The notes beneath the pieces are model-generated. The model was not told the origin of the DNA. It made no database searches and worked only from the letters and a program-made list of their open reading frames with translations. Shown piece by piece: positions 15,707 to 24,162 of a DNA stretch of 47,402 bases. The stretch covers positions 1 through 47,402 of the forward strand of contig DASUKL010000033.1 of the NCBI GenBank assembly GCA_036278755.1, in the 5' to 3' direction. The first letter of the stretch is position 1, and every line of letters begins with the position of its first letter. The position numbers and the translations under genes are program-made. This DNA comes from DASUKL01 sp036278755 (GTDB taxonomy: Bacteria; Chloroflexota; Limnocylindria; Limnocylindrales; CSP1-4).

Positions 15707-16588
15707 GTGTACGTCCACCTCGTCGACGCGACCTACGAGCTGTTCCGGGCCCATTTCGGGCGGCCCCCGGTCCAGGCGCCCGACGGACGGGCCGTGGGCG
15801 CCACCGTGGGCCTCGTCGAGTCGCTCCTGGGGCTCCTGCGCGAGCCGCGGGTGACCCACGTCGGGTGCGCCACCGACCACGTCATCCGTTCCTGGCGCAA
15901 CGATCGCTGGCCCGGCTACAAGACCGAGGCCGGCATGCCGCCCGAGCTGCTGGCTCAGTTCGCGCTGGCCGAGGAGGCGATGCGGACCTGCGGCCTCGTG
16001 GTCTGGCCCATGGTCGAGTTCGAGGCCGACGACGCCCTGGCCGCCGCGGTGGCCCGCTACGCCGACGCCCCGGACGTCCAGCGGGTCATCGTCTGCACGC
16101 CGGACAAGGACCTGGCCCAGCTCGTGCGCGAGGACGGGCGGGTCATCTGCTTCGACCGCCGCAAGGGCCTGCCCATCGACGCCGACGCCGTGCGGGCCAA
16201 GTTCGGGGTGGATCCGGCCAGCATCCCCGACTACCTTGCCCTCGTGGGCGACAGCGCCGACGGCTTCCCGGGCCTGCCCGGCTGGGGGGCCAAGTCAGCC
16301 GCCGCGGTGCTGGCTCGCTACGGCCACCTGGAGGCCATCCCGGAACGTGCTTCAGCCTGGGACGTGGCCGTCCGCGGCGCCCCGAGCCTGGCCCAGGCCC
16401 TGCGCGAGGGCCGGGAGCTGGCCTTCCTCTTCCGCGAGCTGGCCCTCCTTCGAGCGGACGCGCCGGTGGGCGAGACGCTCGATGAGCTGCGCTGGCGGGG
16501 GGTGCCGCGGGCCCCGTTCGAGGCCCTGGCCGCGGAGCTCGGCGCGCCTCACCTGCTGAGCCGCGTCCCGCGCTGGGCAGCGGGCTGA
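15707..16588 (+). CDS. 5'-3' exonuclease / flap-endonuclease-like protein
   Basis: Stand-alone homologue of the 5' nuclease domain of DNA polymerase I, which removes flaps and RNA primers. The 293-residue protein begins with HLVDATYELFRAHFG, then has RSWRNDRWPGYKTEAGMP (the Arg/Lys helical arch), EFEADDALAAAVARYA with the metal-binding acidic cluster, CTPDKDLAQLV, and the helix-hairpin-helix region DYLALVGDSADGFPGLPGWGAKSA. Start GTG 15707 gives the expected N-terminus; no ATG is available in frame nearby. Polymerase domains are absent. It could act in repair or primer processing beside a full Pol I encoded elsewhere. Confidence 0.92.
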   Translation: MYVHLVDATYELFRAHFGRPPVQAPDGRAVGATVGLVESLLGLLREPRVTHVGCATDHVIRSWRNDRWPGYKTEAGMPPELLAQFALAEEAMRTCGLVVWPMVEFEADDALAAAVARYADAPDVQRVIVCTPDKDLAQLVREDGRVICFDRRKGLPIDADAVRAKFGVDPASIPDYLALVGDSADGFPGLPGWGAKSAAAVLARYGHLEAIPERASAWDVAVRGAPSLAQALREGRELAFLFRELALLRADAPVGETLDELRWRGVPRAPFEALAAELGAPHLLSRVPRWAAG

Positions 16589-16624
16589 TCCGGGCCGCCT
16601 GCGTCAGCCCGTAGCGCGATGTGC

Positions 16625-16630
16625 TACAGT
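16625..16630 (+). promoter_or_regulatory. -10 element TACAGT, leaderless antitoxin start
   Basis: TACAGT, 6 nt, then GTG 16637. The arrangement argues against the earlier ATG 16619, which lies upstream of the -10. Confidence 0.5.
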
Positions 16631-16636
16631 GGGTTG

Positions 16637-16888
16637 GTGAGCAAGACCATCCCCCAGCGCGACCTTCGCAACCGCAACGCGGAGGTGATCGCCGCGGTCG
16701 TGGAGGGCGAGACCTTCCTGATCACCCGGCACGGCACGCCCGTGGCCGAGGTGGCACCCGTGCGGATCGGACGGCAGACGCTGGTCACGCGCGGGGCACT
16801 GACCGCCGCGGTCAGGGCCGGCCCACGGCTGGACGCACGGCGCTTCCGCGGCGACCTCGATCGGATCATCGATCAGGCCCTTGACTGA
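16637..16888 (+). CDS. Phd/YefM-type antitoxin
   Basis: An 83-residue antitoxin that should neutralise the PIN toxin encoded next and repress their shared promoter. The N-terminus SKTIPQRDLRNRNAEVIAAV and the following GETFLITRHGTPVAEVAPV are the conserved DNA-binding Phd/YefM half; the C-terminal half (DARRFRGDLDRIIDQAL) is the variable toxin-binding region. GTG 16637 is chosen from the leaderless promoter; ATG 16619 would add six residues. The PIN gene starts 36 nt downstream, the usual antitoxin-first order. Confidence 0.85.
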   Translation: MSKTIPQRDLRNRNAEVIAAVVEGETFLITRHGTPVAEVAPVRIGRQTLVTRGALTAAVRAGPRLDARRFRGDLDRIIDQALD

Positions 16889-16924
16889 TCCGCCTGATGC
16901 GGTGCGGCGCCTGACCGATCGACG

Positions 16925-17320
16925 ATGAGCGCGGGGTTGCTCGATACGTCCGTCGTCATCGACTGGTCAGACCCGGCCGTGCTGGCGGTGCTGCCCGACG
17001 AAGTGGCGGTCTGCGCGATCACCTTGGCCGAGTTGGCCGCCGGACCCCATCTGACCGCCGACCCGGCCGAACGGGCCCGGCGCCAGGCGCGGCTCGAAGA
17101 GGCCGCCGCGCTCTTCGAGCCGTTGGCCGTGGACGGCGCCGCAGCACGAGCCTACGGACGGGTCGTGGCCGCGGTCGCAGCCGGCCGCCGTACCCCGAGG
17201 CGACGCGTGGCCGACCTCCTCATCGCAGCCGTGGCCCTGGCCAACGAGCTGCCCCTCTACACGCGCAACGCCCGCGACTTCGAGGATCTCCAGGAGCTTC
17301 TCGAGGTCGTGGCTGTCTGA
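16925..17320 (+). CDS. PIN-domain toxin (VapC-like ribonuclease)
   Basis: A 131-residue PIN-domain endoribonuclease. The acidic metal-binding residues are visible: Asp in LLDTSVVIDW near the N-terminus, Glu in ITLAELAAG, Asp in VADLLIAAVA, and the closing LYTRNARDFEDL. VapC toxins cleave tRNA or rRNA and are released when the antitoxin is degraded (family knowledge). It follows the Phd-type antitoxin and ends 12 bp before the convergent lipid-kinase gene. The cellular RNA target is unknown. Confidence 0.85.
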   Translation: MSAGLLDTSVVIDWSDPAVLAVLPDEVAVCAITLAELAAGPHLTADPAERARRQARLEEAAALFEPLAVDGAAARAYGRVVAAVAAGRRTPRRRVADLLIAAVALANELPLYTRNARDFEDLQELLEVVAV

Positions 17321-17332
17321 TCGGAGGCCGGC

Positions 17333-18235
17333 CTACGCCTGGGCCGGGAGCCGGACCGGCAGGACGCCTGCTTCGACGGTCAGTCGCAACAAGCCCCCGA
17401 GCAGGGGGGCCAACGGGCTGCCGTCGAGCTGGCCGGCGGTCGGGCCTTCGAGCTCGAGCTCGAAGGCCCGACCCAGGAACCACCGTGCCCCGCTGGCGTC
17501 GGGCCGGCCGCGGAGGGCCAGCGAGCCCAGGGTCCGGGCCAGTCCCAGCGGCCCCGCGGCGGTCACCAGGCAGAGGTCGAGCAGGCCATCGTCGACGCGG
17601 GCCTCCGGGCTGGGCCGCAGGTAGACCGCGTAGCGCGCGGTGTTGCTGGTCACGAGCTGCCAGGCCCGGCCCTCCCAGGCCGGAGCGCCCTCGACCCGCA
17701 GGCGAGCGCCGAAGGGCCGTGCCGCGGGGATGGCCCGGGCCAGGCCCAGACCGATGGCCAGGGGCCCGACCCGTCGCTTCAGCCCGGCGTCGGTGGCCCG
17801 CAGGCCGGCCGCATCGAGCCCCAGGCTGCAGGCCAGGCAGAAGCGCACCCAGCGCCCGTCGTCGAGCTCCAGGCGGCCCAGATCCAGATACCGCGTCCGA
17901 CCGTTGACCAGGAGCCGGGCGGCCCACTCGGGGCGGAGGGGGATGCCGAGCTCGCGGGCCACGACGTTGGCCGTGCCCCCGGGCAGGATGCCCAGCACCA
18001 GCGGCGTGCCCACGATGGCCGAGGCCAGGTCGCGCAGGGTGCCGTCGCCGCCGGCCGCGACGAGCAGCTCGATCCCATCGCGGCGGGCCTCGTCGACGAG
18101 CCGATCACCCAGCACCCCGGGCAGGCGATGGACGACGTCCACGGCAAGGCCCGCCGCCGCGAAGGTGGGCAGCACCCGCTCGACGGGGTACGGTCCGCGG
18201 AACGAGTACGGGTTGTCGACGATGCGGACGCGCAC
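17333..18235 (-). CDS. Diacylglycerol/sphingosine-kinase-like lipid kinase
   Basis: A 300-residue kinase of the YegS/DgkB family, which phosphorylates diacylglycerol or related lipids. The nucleotide-binding glycine motif AAGGDGTLRDL and the following GILPGGTANVVARELG are diagnostic. Sequences such as VDDGLLDLCLV in the C-terminal beta-sandwich fit too. The GTG start at 18235 gives MRVRIVDNPYS, a normal N-terminus. It lies 67 nt downstream of the inositol-phosphatase-like gene on the same strand, and the pair may function together in phospholipid or phosphatidylinositol metabolism. The exact lipid is not determined. Confidence 0.88.
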   Translation of the reverse strand: MRVRIVDNPYSFRGPYPVERVLPTFAAAGLAVDVVHRLPGVLGDRLVDEARRDGIELLVAAGGDGTLRDLASAIVGTPLVLGILPGGTANVVARELGIPLRPEWAARLLVNGRTRYLDLGRLELDDGRWVRFCLACSLGLDAAGLRATDAGLKRRVGPLAIGLGLARAIPAARPFGARLRVEGAPAWEGRAWQLVTSNTARYAVYLRPSPEARVDDGLLDLCLVTAAGPLGLARTLGSLALRGRPDASGARWFLGRAFELELEGPTAGQLDGSPLAPLLGGLLRLTVEAGVLPVRLPAQA

Positions 18236-18302
18236 GCGGATCAGGGCGTCCGACGGTCGGGGCGCCGCCTGGGCCAGCTGCGCCCGAGCTTCGCGCGGTC
18301 GG

Positions 18303-19106
18303 TCACGCGGCCAGCAGACGCAGCAGCTCGGGGTGATGGGCTGGCGGTCCGGCCACCACGGCCACGGTCCCCGAACGCGCCGCCAGGTCCAGCCAGGGCC
18401 CGCCGCGGGCGTCCGTCACCGTGGCTCCTGCCTCGGCCGCGATGAGCCCCGCCGCGGCCACGTCCCAGGTGGACAGGCCGCGGTTCTGGACGAGGACGTC
18501 GAAACGCCCGTCGGCCACGTAGACGAGGCTGAGGGCGGCACTGCCCAGGTCGCGCCGGGCGCGGACGGCTTGCACGATGGCCCGCTCCCGATTGCGCCAG
18601 CCACGATGGGCCACGGCCACCATGGCCAGGCAGTCCGCCAGTCGCTCGGGCTGGGGCTTGCGGATGAGGCGCCCATCGAGGAAGGCGCCCCCGCCCCGGA
18701 GGGCCGTGAAGAGCTCGTCGCGGCTGGGGTCGTAGACGACGCCGAGGACCGGCCGCCCGTCCTCGGCCAGGGCGATGCTGGCCCCGAAGATGGGTAGGCC
18801 GTTGGCGTAGTTGATGGTCCCGTCGAGGGGGTCGACCAGCCAGGCCCGACCGACGCCAGCGCTAGGCTCCGGCCCCCGGCCCCGCTGGCCCCGGTGATGG
18901 CCGGACTCCTCGGCGATGATCGCATCGTCCGGATAGGCCGCCCGGATGGCCTCCAGGATGAGGGCCTCCGAGAGCATGTCGGCCTCGGTCACCACGTCAC
19001 GGGGGCCCTTGGCCTCGACGTGGCTCAGGCGACCCAGGTGCTCCAGCTGGATAGCCCCCGCACGCCGCGCAGCATCGACGGCCAGGTCCAGTTCCCGCTC
19101 GTACAC
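18303..19106 (-). CDS. Inositol monophosphatase family protein
   Basis: A 267-residue Mg-dependent phosphatase. Visible metal and catalytic motifs are DVVTEADMLSE, IIAEESG (Glu), WLVDPLDGTINYANG and the later STWDVAAAGLIAAEAGA. These define the IMPase/SuhB/CysQ superfamily; substrates may be inositol-1-phosphate, histidinol phosphate or others. A short Gly/Arg insert (about 70-85) follows the EESG motif. GTG 19106 is supported by a -10 element TACGCT with 6-nt spacing. The lipid kinase gene lies downstream. It is divergent from the DHA2 exporter gene. Confidence 0.88.
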   Translation of the reverse strand: MYERELDLAVDAARRAGAIQLEHLGRLSHVEAKGPRDVVTEADMLSEALILEAIRAAYPDDAIIAEESGHHRGQRGRGPEPSAGVGRAWLVDPLDGTINYANGLPIFGASIALAEDGRPVLGVVYDPSRDELFTALRGGGAFLDGRLIRKPQPERLADCLAMVAVAHRGWRNRERAIVQAVRARRDLGSAALSLVYVADGRFDVLVQNRGLSTWDVAAAGLIAAEAGATVTDARGGPWLDLAARSGTVAVVAGPPAHHPELLRLLAA

Positions 19107-19112
19107 CCCCCA

Positions 19113-19118
19113 AGCGTA
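19113..19118 (-). promoter_or_regulatory. -10 element TACGCT, leaderless start
   Basis: On the minus strand TACGCT is followed by 6 nt and GTG 19106, giving a leaderless transcript for the inositol-phosphatase-like gene. Confidence 0.45.
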
Positions 19119-19201
19119 GCCGGCCGGCGACGGGGGCCCGATGGGGCACTGCGACGGTCTCGAGGTGGGGCCTCTTGCGCGGTTCGGGGCCAGCCCCCAA
19201 C

Positions 19202-20833
19202 ATGCCCGCCATGCCCGGCGGGAGAGCGGTCAGCCCCAAGATCTGGACGCTCGTTGCGGCCGTCCTCGGCTCGGGCATCGTCTTCCTCGACTCGACCGTG
19301 GTGAACGTGGCCCTGCCGGCCATCGGCCGCGAGCTGCCGCGCCTCTTCGTCGGTCAGCTCGAGGGCCAGTCCTACGTCTACAACGGGTACCTGCTGACCC
19401 TCAGCGCCCTGCTGATCCTGGCCGGCGCGCTCAACGACCGTCTGGGCCGGCGGCGCATGTTCCTCGTCGGGCTGGCCGGCTTCGGGCTCACCTCCGTGCT
19501 CTGCGGCCTGGCCCCGGACATGGAGCTGCTGGTCCTGTTCCGCCTCCTGCAGGGCGCGGCGGGGGCCCTCCTGGTCCCCGGTTCGCTGGCCCTCATCACG
19601 GTCGCCTTCGACGGCGAGGAGCGCGGCTGGGCCATCGGCGTGTGGGCCGCGGCCTCCTCGGCCACGACGCTCCTGGGTCCGCTGGTCGGCGGCCTCCTGG
19701 TCGACGACGTGACCTGGCGGGCCGTCTTCCTGATCAACGTGCCGTTCGTGCTGGCCGGCCTGTGGGTCACCTGGCGCCACGTCTCGGAGAGTCGCGACGC
19801 GGCGGCCAGCCATAGCCTTGACTGGCTGGGGGCCAGCGTCGTCGCCCTGGCCGTGGGCGGGCTGTCGTTCGGGGCCATCTTCGGCCAGCAGCGCGACTGG
19901 CAGGACCCACTCGCCTTCATCGCCCTGGGCCTGGGCATCGTGGCGGCCATCGTCTTCCCCTTCCTCATGCGCAGCCGCCGTGACCCGCTCGTACCCCTGG
20001 AGCTCTTCCGCTCGCGCGACTTCAGCACCACGAACCTCTCGACGTTCCTCATCTACGGCGCCCTCTACGTCTCGTTCTACTTCCTGACCCTCTTCACCCA
20101 GAACACCCTCGGCTACACCGCCGCCGCGGCCGGCCTCTCGGGGCTGCCGGGTTCCGTGGCCCTGATCGGCTTCTCGCCGCGCTTCGGGGCCCTAGCCGCC
20201 CGATACGGACCACGCCGGTTCATGGTCCTCGGCCCGCTGCTCATGGCCCTGGGCATCCTCTGGCTGGCCCGGGCCCCGGCCGACAGCTCGCCCTGGATCC
20301 TGCGGGCGACGGACCTCGCCAGCTTCATCCCCTCGAGCGGCTACCTGATCGACTTCCTGCCCGGTCAGCTGGTCTTCGGCATCGGCCTGACCATCATGGT
20401 GGCCCCCCTCACGACGGCACTCATGGCCTCCATCCCGGTCGAGCGTTCGGGCTTGGGCTCGGCCATCAATAACGCCATCTCGCGGGTCGGGCCGCAGCTG
20501 GCCGGAGCGGTGATCTTCGTCGTCATCACCATCAGCTTCTACAACGGCCTGGCCGCCAGGGTGCCCGGGCTGGCCGTCGACTCGACCGCGGTCCGGCAGC
20601 GGATCGCGCCGCTCAACGTGCCTGCTTCGGGCACGCCGGCCGACGAGGTCGCGGCCGCCCAAGCGGCCTCCACCGAGTCGTTCCATCTGGCCATGCTGGT
20701 CAGCGCTGGCCTGTTGCTCGCGGGCGCGGCGGTGAACGCGGTCGGCATCTCCTCAGGGGTGGCCGTGCAGGTCAGCGATCGGCGCGAGCAGGCTGCGGCC
20801 GCTCCGGCGGAGGGCACGGGCGAAGGCGCCTGA
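19202..20833 (+). CDS. MFS transporter, DHA2 (14-TMS) drug exporter family
   Basis: Proton-driven multidrug or metabolite exporter of about 543 residues. The first helix carries IVFLDSTVVNVALPAIG, the D1 motif of the DHA2 family; motif A-like GALNDRLGRRRMFLVG and motif C-like GPLVGGLLVDDVTWRAVFLINVP follow. About fourteen helices can be counted. A hydrophilic loop near residues 325-350 precedes the later helices, and the C-terminus is an Ala/Glu-rich tail. Start is uncertain: ATG 19202 or 19211 fit, and the frame extends to a TTG at 19175. No regulator is adjacent; the substrate is unknown. Confidence 0.9.
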   Translation: MPAMPGGRAVSPKIWTLVAAVLGSGIVFLDSTVVNVALPAIGRELPRLFVGQLEGQSYVYNGYLLTLSALLILAGALNDRLGRRRMFLVGLAGFGLTSVLCGLAPDMELLVLFRLLQGAAGALLVPGSLALITVAFDGEERGWAIGVWAAASSATTLLGPLVGGLLVDDVTWRAVFLINVPFVLAGLWVTWRHVSESRDAAASHSLDWLGASVVALAVGGLSFGAIFGQQRDWQDPLAFIALGLGIVAAIVFPFLMRSRRDPLVPLELFRSRDFSTTNLSTFLIYGALYVSFYFLTLFTQNTLGYTAAAAGLSGLPGSVALIGFSPRFGALAARYGPRRFMVLGPLLMALGILWLARAPADSSPWILRATDLASFIPSSGYLIDFLPGQLVFGIGLTIMVAPLTTALMASIPVERSGLGSAINNAISRVGPQLAGAVIFVVITISFYNGLAARVPGLAVDSTAVRQRIAPLNVPASGTPADEVAAAQAASTESFHLAMLVSAGLLLAGAAVNAVGISSGVAVQVSDRREQAAAAPAEGTGEGA

Positions 20834-20893
20834 GGCTCCCGCCTCCGGCACCGAGGAAGGCGCGCCGCGCTCAGGCCGGCCTGACCACGGCGC

Positions 20894-21397
20894 TCAGGTG
20901 CACTTGACGACGAGCGTCCCCACCTGCCAGGCGGATTGATCGGCGTCGAGTGGCGGCCCCTGGCGGGTGAACGTGGCGCTCTGCCCGGGCGCGATCTGGT
21001 CGGTCAAGAACAGCACGTCGTCGGGGGCGTTGACGCCGCCCCGATTGACCCGGCAGGTGGCCGGCGAGGACTTGCTGCCGTCGTTGGTCACGGTCACCGT
21101 GACCTCGAGCCCGCCGTTCGCCAGCACCGACGCATCGTCGATGGTGGCGGGGAACGGTCCGACCCCGGCCAGGGCCACCCGGCCCAGGAGGGCGATGACC
21201 AGGAAGCCCACGCCCACGGCGGCCACGATCGTGGCATGGACCTGGGTCGCGCTGGCCCCGCCGATGTGACCGGGATTGCAGGTCTCGCACATGCCTACCC
21301 CCACGGGCGTGGGTCGTCCGCAGCGCTGGCAGTTATCGTGCGGGCCTTGGAGGAGCGCCTGCTCGGCGGCCGAGAGGTCGTCGGTGCGATTGAACAC
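20894..21397 (-). CDS. Zinc-ribbon membrane-anchored protein, unknown
   Basis: A 167-residue protein with a cytoplasmic zinc ribbon (C23, C26, C37, C40 in NCQRCG and MCETCN), one membrane helix (about 52-78) and an extracytoplasmic domain with immunoglobulin-like beta strands (LEVTVTVTNDGSK, then APGQSATFTRQG) and two cysteines, possibly a disulfide. No named family is recognised. GTG 21397 is the start; TAGGCT lies nine nt upstream. It sits between the convergent DHA2 gene and the nucleoside phosphorylase, with no evident link to either. Confidence 0.65.
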   Translation of the reverse strand: MFNRTDDLSAAEQALLQGPHDNCQRCGRPTPVGVGMCETCNPGHIGGASATQVHATIVAAVGVGFLVIALLGRVALAGVGPFPATIDDASVLANGGLEVTVTVTNDGSKSSPATCRVNRGGVNAPDDVLFLTDQIAPGQSATFTRQGPPLDADQSAWQVGTLVVKCT

Positions 21398-21458
21398 GGT
21401 CCAGGCAGCCTACCGCGGATGGGCCCAGCCGTCCCGGACGCGACCCCGCCGCTCGTCC

Positions 21459-22220
21459 TCAGGCCCCGACGGACGGGGCCAGGCCGGCCTCCAGGGCGAC
21501 GTCGATCATGGCCTCGGTGGCCCGGGCCAGGGCGTCGGGCTCGAGGAAGGTCTCCTCCGAGCCGACATCCTCGGAGAGCACGTCGCTCACGGTCAGGATG
21601 CAGGCCCCCCGCACGTCGCGACCGGCACCTTGCTCGCGGGCAGCCAGGGTGAACAGCGCGGCGGCCTCCATCTCGAAGCCCAGGATGCCGCGCGAGCGCC
21701 ACCTGGCCGCATAGTCGGCGTCGGGGTTGTAGAAGACGTCCACCGTGGCCACGGGGCCCACGTGGACGCGGCCCGGGAAGCGGGAGCGGGCGACGTCGAC
21801 CAGGGCCCGGGTGAGGTCGAAGTCGGCCGCCGGGGCGTACGCATCGCCGTGCAGATACGTCCGCGTCGCGCCGTCCACCGGCGCCGCGGCCGTGGCCACG
21901 ATGAGATCGGTGACCTTGATGCCCGGGCCGATCCCGCCGGTCGTGCCCACCCGCACGAAGCGGCTGACGCCGACCTTCAGGAGCTCCTCCATGATGATCG
22001 AGAAGCTGGGCGTGCCCATGCCGGTGGTCTGGACGCTCACCGGCTGTCCCCGGTAGGTGCCCGTGTAGCCGAACATCCGGCGCGTGTCGGCCACCAGCCT
22101 GGCGCCCTCGAGGCCGCCGTCGAAGCGGGCTGCGATACGGGTGGCGCGGTCAGGGTCGCCGGGCAGGAGGACGAGAGGGGCGTAGTCCCCGGGCTCGGCG
22201 CGCAGGTGGAGGGTGGGCAT
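21459..22220 (-). CDS. deoD: Purine-nucleoside phosphorylase, DeoD type
   Basis: Phosphorolysis of purine nucleosides to base and ribose-1-phosphate, in salvage. The 253-residue sequence follows E. coli DeoD closely: N-terminal MPTLHLRAEPGDYAP, phosphate-binding LPGDPDRA, GYTGTYRGQPVSV, GMGTPSFSI, RVGTTGGI, and the nucleoside-binding GFEMEAAAL followed by LTVSDVL with the catalytic Asp. Related uridine phosphorylases share the fold, but the overall pattern favours DeoD. GGAG lies 8 nt before ATG 22220, and a -10 TAGACT is at 22274-22269. It is divergent from the osmoprotectant importer operon. Confidence 0.85.
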   Translation of the reverse strand: MPTLHLRAEPGDYAPLVLLPGDPDRATRIAARFDGGLEGARLVADTRRMFGYTGTYRGQPVSVQTTGMGTPSFSIIMEELLKVGVSRFVRVGTTGGIGPGIKVTDLIVATAAAPVDGATRTYLHGDAYAPAADFDLTRALVDVARSRFPGRVHVGPVATVDVFYNPDADYAARWRSRGILGFEMEAAALFTLAAREQGAGRDVRGACILTVSDVLSEDVGSEETFLEPDALARATEAMIDVALEAGLAPSVGA

Positions 22221-22313
22221 CGGCGGTCTCCTGCGATGTCCCCGGCGGTCGTCGGGTGCGGTGGATCGAGTCTATCGGCCGAGGCACGGTTTGCGCCGCG
22301 CCCGCGCGTGGGC

Positions 22314-22319
22314 TAGGGT
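22314..22319 (+). promoter_or_regulatory. -10 element TAGGGT, leaderless start of the importer operon
   Basis: TAGGGT, 7 nt, then ATG 22327. A possible -35 (TTTGCG, 22290-22295) lies 18 nt upstream. Confidence 0.5.
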
Positions 22320-22326
22320 CCCACCG

Positions 22327-23460
22327 ATGAGCGGCCCCGCGGCGACGGTCGAGTTCCAGGACGTCACCAAGCGCTACGACCCGGGGACCCAGGGCCCAGG
22401 CGCCGTCAACGACCTCAGCTTCGCCGTGCCGGCGGGCAGGATCTGCGTCCTCGTCGGGCCATCCGGGTGCGGCAAGACGACCAGCCTCAAGATGGTCAAC
22501 CGGCTCATCGAGCCGACCGCAGGCCGGATCCTCCTCGACGGCGTCGACGTGACGTCCCGGGAGCTGACCGAGCTGCGCCGGGGCATCGGCTACGTCATCC
22601 AGCAGGTCGGCCTCTTCCCCCATCAGACGATCGGCCAGAACGTGGCCGTGGTGCCCCGCCTCCTGGGCTGGGACGCCGGGCGGCGCCGGGAGCGGGCCGA
22701 CGAGCTGCTGGGCCTGGTGGGCCTGGAGCCGGCTCGCTACCGCGACCGCTTCCCCAGTCAGCTTTCCGGCGGCGAGCGCCAGCGTGTGGGCGTGGCCCGG
22801 GCCCTGGCTGCCGATCCGCCGCTCATGCTCATGGACGAGCCCTTCGGGGCGGTCGACCCCATCGTCCGGGAGCGCCTCCAGAACGAGTTCCTGCGACTCC
22901 AGGAGCACCTGGCCAAGACGATCCTCTTCGTCACCCACGACATCGACGAGGCCATCAAGATGGGCGACCTGGTGGCCGTCATGCAGGCCGGCGGGCGGCT
23001 GGCCCAGTTCGGGCCACCGGACGACTTGCTGGCCCATCCGGCCTCCGACTTCGTGGCCCGCTTCGTGGGCTCGGACCGCGGCCTGAAGCGCCTCAGCCTG
23101 AGCCGCATCCGCGACGTCCAGCTGCAGGCCGTACCCACCGCCCGGCCCGGCGATCCGGCCGCTCCCGTGCGCCAGGCGGTCCAGGCCGATCCGTTCCCCT
23201 ACCTGCTCCTGGTCGACGAGGCGAACCATCCCCTGGGCTGGCTCGACGAGGCTGACCTCCCGGCCGACGGGCCCCTGGACGCCGAGGAAGCCATCGCCAT
23301 GTCGCCCCTCCTCAACCCCGAGACGACGCTCAAGGACGCCCTGGCCATGATGGTCGAGGCCGACGTCCAGGCCGGGGTGGTCGTCGACGGCACGGGCAGC
23401 CTCCTGGGCATCGTGACCTTCGAGTCGATCGGCCAGGCCCAGCGCGCTCCGGCCGCCTGA
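22327..23460 (+). CDS. opuCA: Osmoprotectant ABC importer, ATP-binding protein (OpuCA/ProV-like)
   Basis: ATPase of a betaine/choline-type importer, 377 residues. Walker A GPSGCGKTT is at 44-52; the QQVGLFPHQTIGQNV Q-loop, signature LSGGERQRVGVARAL, Walker B LMLMDEPFGAVDP and VTHDIDEA follow. A C-terminal region (about 280-377) resembles a degenerate CBS pair, including PLLNPETTLKDALAMMVEA and VDGTGSLLGIVTFESI; such domains sense ionic strength in OpuA-type ATPases. The first gene of a four-gene operon with two permeases and a binding lipoprotein. The frame opens earlier, but ATG 22327 matches the leaderless promoter. Confidence 0.92.
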   Translation: MSGPAATVEFQDVTKRYDPGTQGPGAVNDLSFAVPAGRICVLVGPSGCGKTTSLKMVNRLIEPTAGRILLDGVDVTSRELTELRRGIGYVIQQVGLFPHQTIGQNVAVVPRLLGWDAGRRRERADELLGLVGLEPARYRDRFPSQLSGGERQRVGVARALAADPPLMLMDEPFGAVDPIVRERLQNEFLRLQEHLAKTILFVTHDIDEAIKMGDLVAVMQAGGRLAQFGPPDDLLAHPASDFVARFVGSDRGLKRLSLSRIRDVQLQAVPTARPGDPAAPVRQAVQADPFPYLLLVDEANHPLGWLDEADLPADGPLDAEEAIAMSPLLNPETTLKDALAMMVEADVQAGVVVDGTGSLLGIVTFESIGQAQRAPAA

Positions 23461-23477
23461 GGCCGGGGGGAGGCCCG

Positions 23478-24152
23478 ATGGACTGGGGCTGGATCCTCGA
23501 CCACCTCGACGACCTGGCCTTCCGGACGGCCCAGCACCTCTATCTCACCGCCATCGCTCTGGCCATCGGGCTGGCCATCTCCTTCGCCCTGGCTCTCCTG
23601 GCGGTCCGGCGGCGCTCGCTCTACCCGCCCATCGCCGGCCTGGCCAGCATCGTCTTCACGATCCCCAGCCTGGCCCTCTTCGCGGCCTTCGTCTCGATCA
23701 CCGGCATCTCCGTCTGGACGGCCGAGATCCCCCTGATCCTCTACACCTTCGTGATGTACGTCCGCAATATCGTGGCCGGCTTCGACAGCGTCCCGCCCGA
23801 GGTGCGCGAGGCGGCGGACGGGATGGGCTACGGACGCCTGGCCCGCCTGTGGCGGATCGAGCTGCCGCTGGCCGTGCCGCTCATCATCGCCGGGATCCGG
23901 GTGGCCGCCGTCTCGACCATCGGCCTGGTGACCATCACCGGCATCCTGGGCGACCGTTTCGGGGGCCTCGGCTTCTTCATCTTCGAAGGCATCGCCCGGG
24001 GCTACTTCGCGACCGAGATGCTGCTGGGGGCAGTGCCCTCCATCGTCCTGGCCCTCCTCGTCGATCGGGCCCTGGTCCTGCTCCAGCGCCGCCTCACGCC
24101 CTGGGCCCACCCTGCCCGTCCGGGATCGGCCCCCGAGCCGGCGGCCGCCTGA
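23478..24152 (+). CDS. Osmoprotectant ABC importer permease 1
   Basis: A 224-residue membrane subunit with about five or six helices. The cytoplasmic coupling motif EAADGMGYGRLARLWRIELPLAVP (about 113-136) carries the EAA signature of binding-protein-dependent permeases; VTITGILGDRFGGLGFFIF follows. It belongs to the OpuCB/OpuCD (ProW-like) type. ATG 23478 lies 18 nt after the ATPase gene, with GGGGGAGG upstream as ribosome site. It should pair with the second permease as a heterodimer. Confidence 0.9.
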   Translation: MDWGWILDHLDDLAFRTAQHLYLTAIALAIGLAISFALALLAVRRRSLYPPIAGLASIVFTIPSLALFAAFVSITGISVWTAEIPLILYTFVMYVRNIVAGFDSVPPEVREAADGMGYGRLARLWRIELPLAVPLIIAGIRVAAVSTIGLVTITGILGDRFGGLGFFIFEGIARGYFATEMLLGAVPSIVLALLVDRALVLLQRRLTPWAHPARPGSAPEPAAA

Positions 24153-24162
24153 TGGGCCGCTG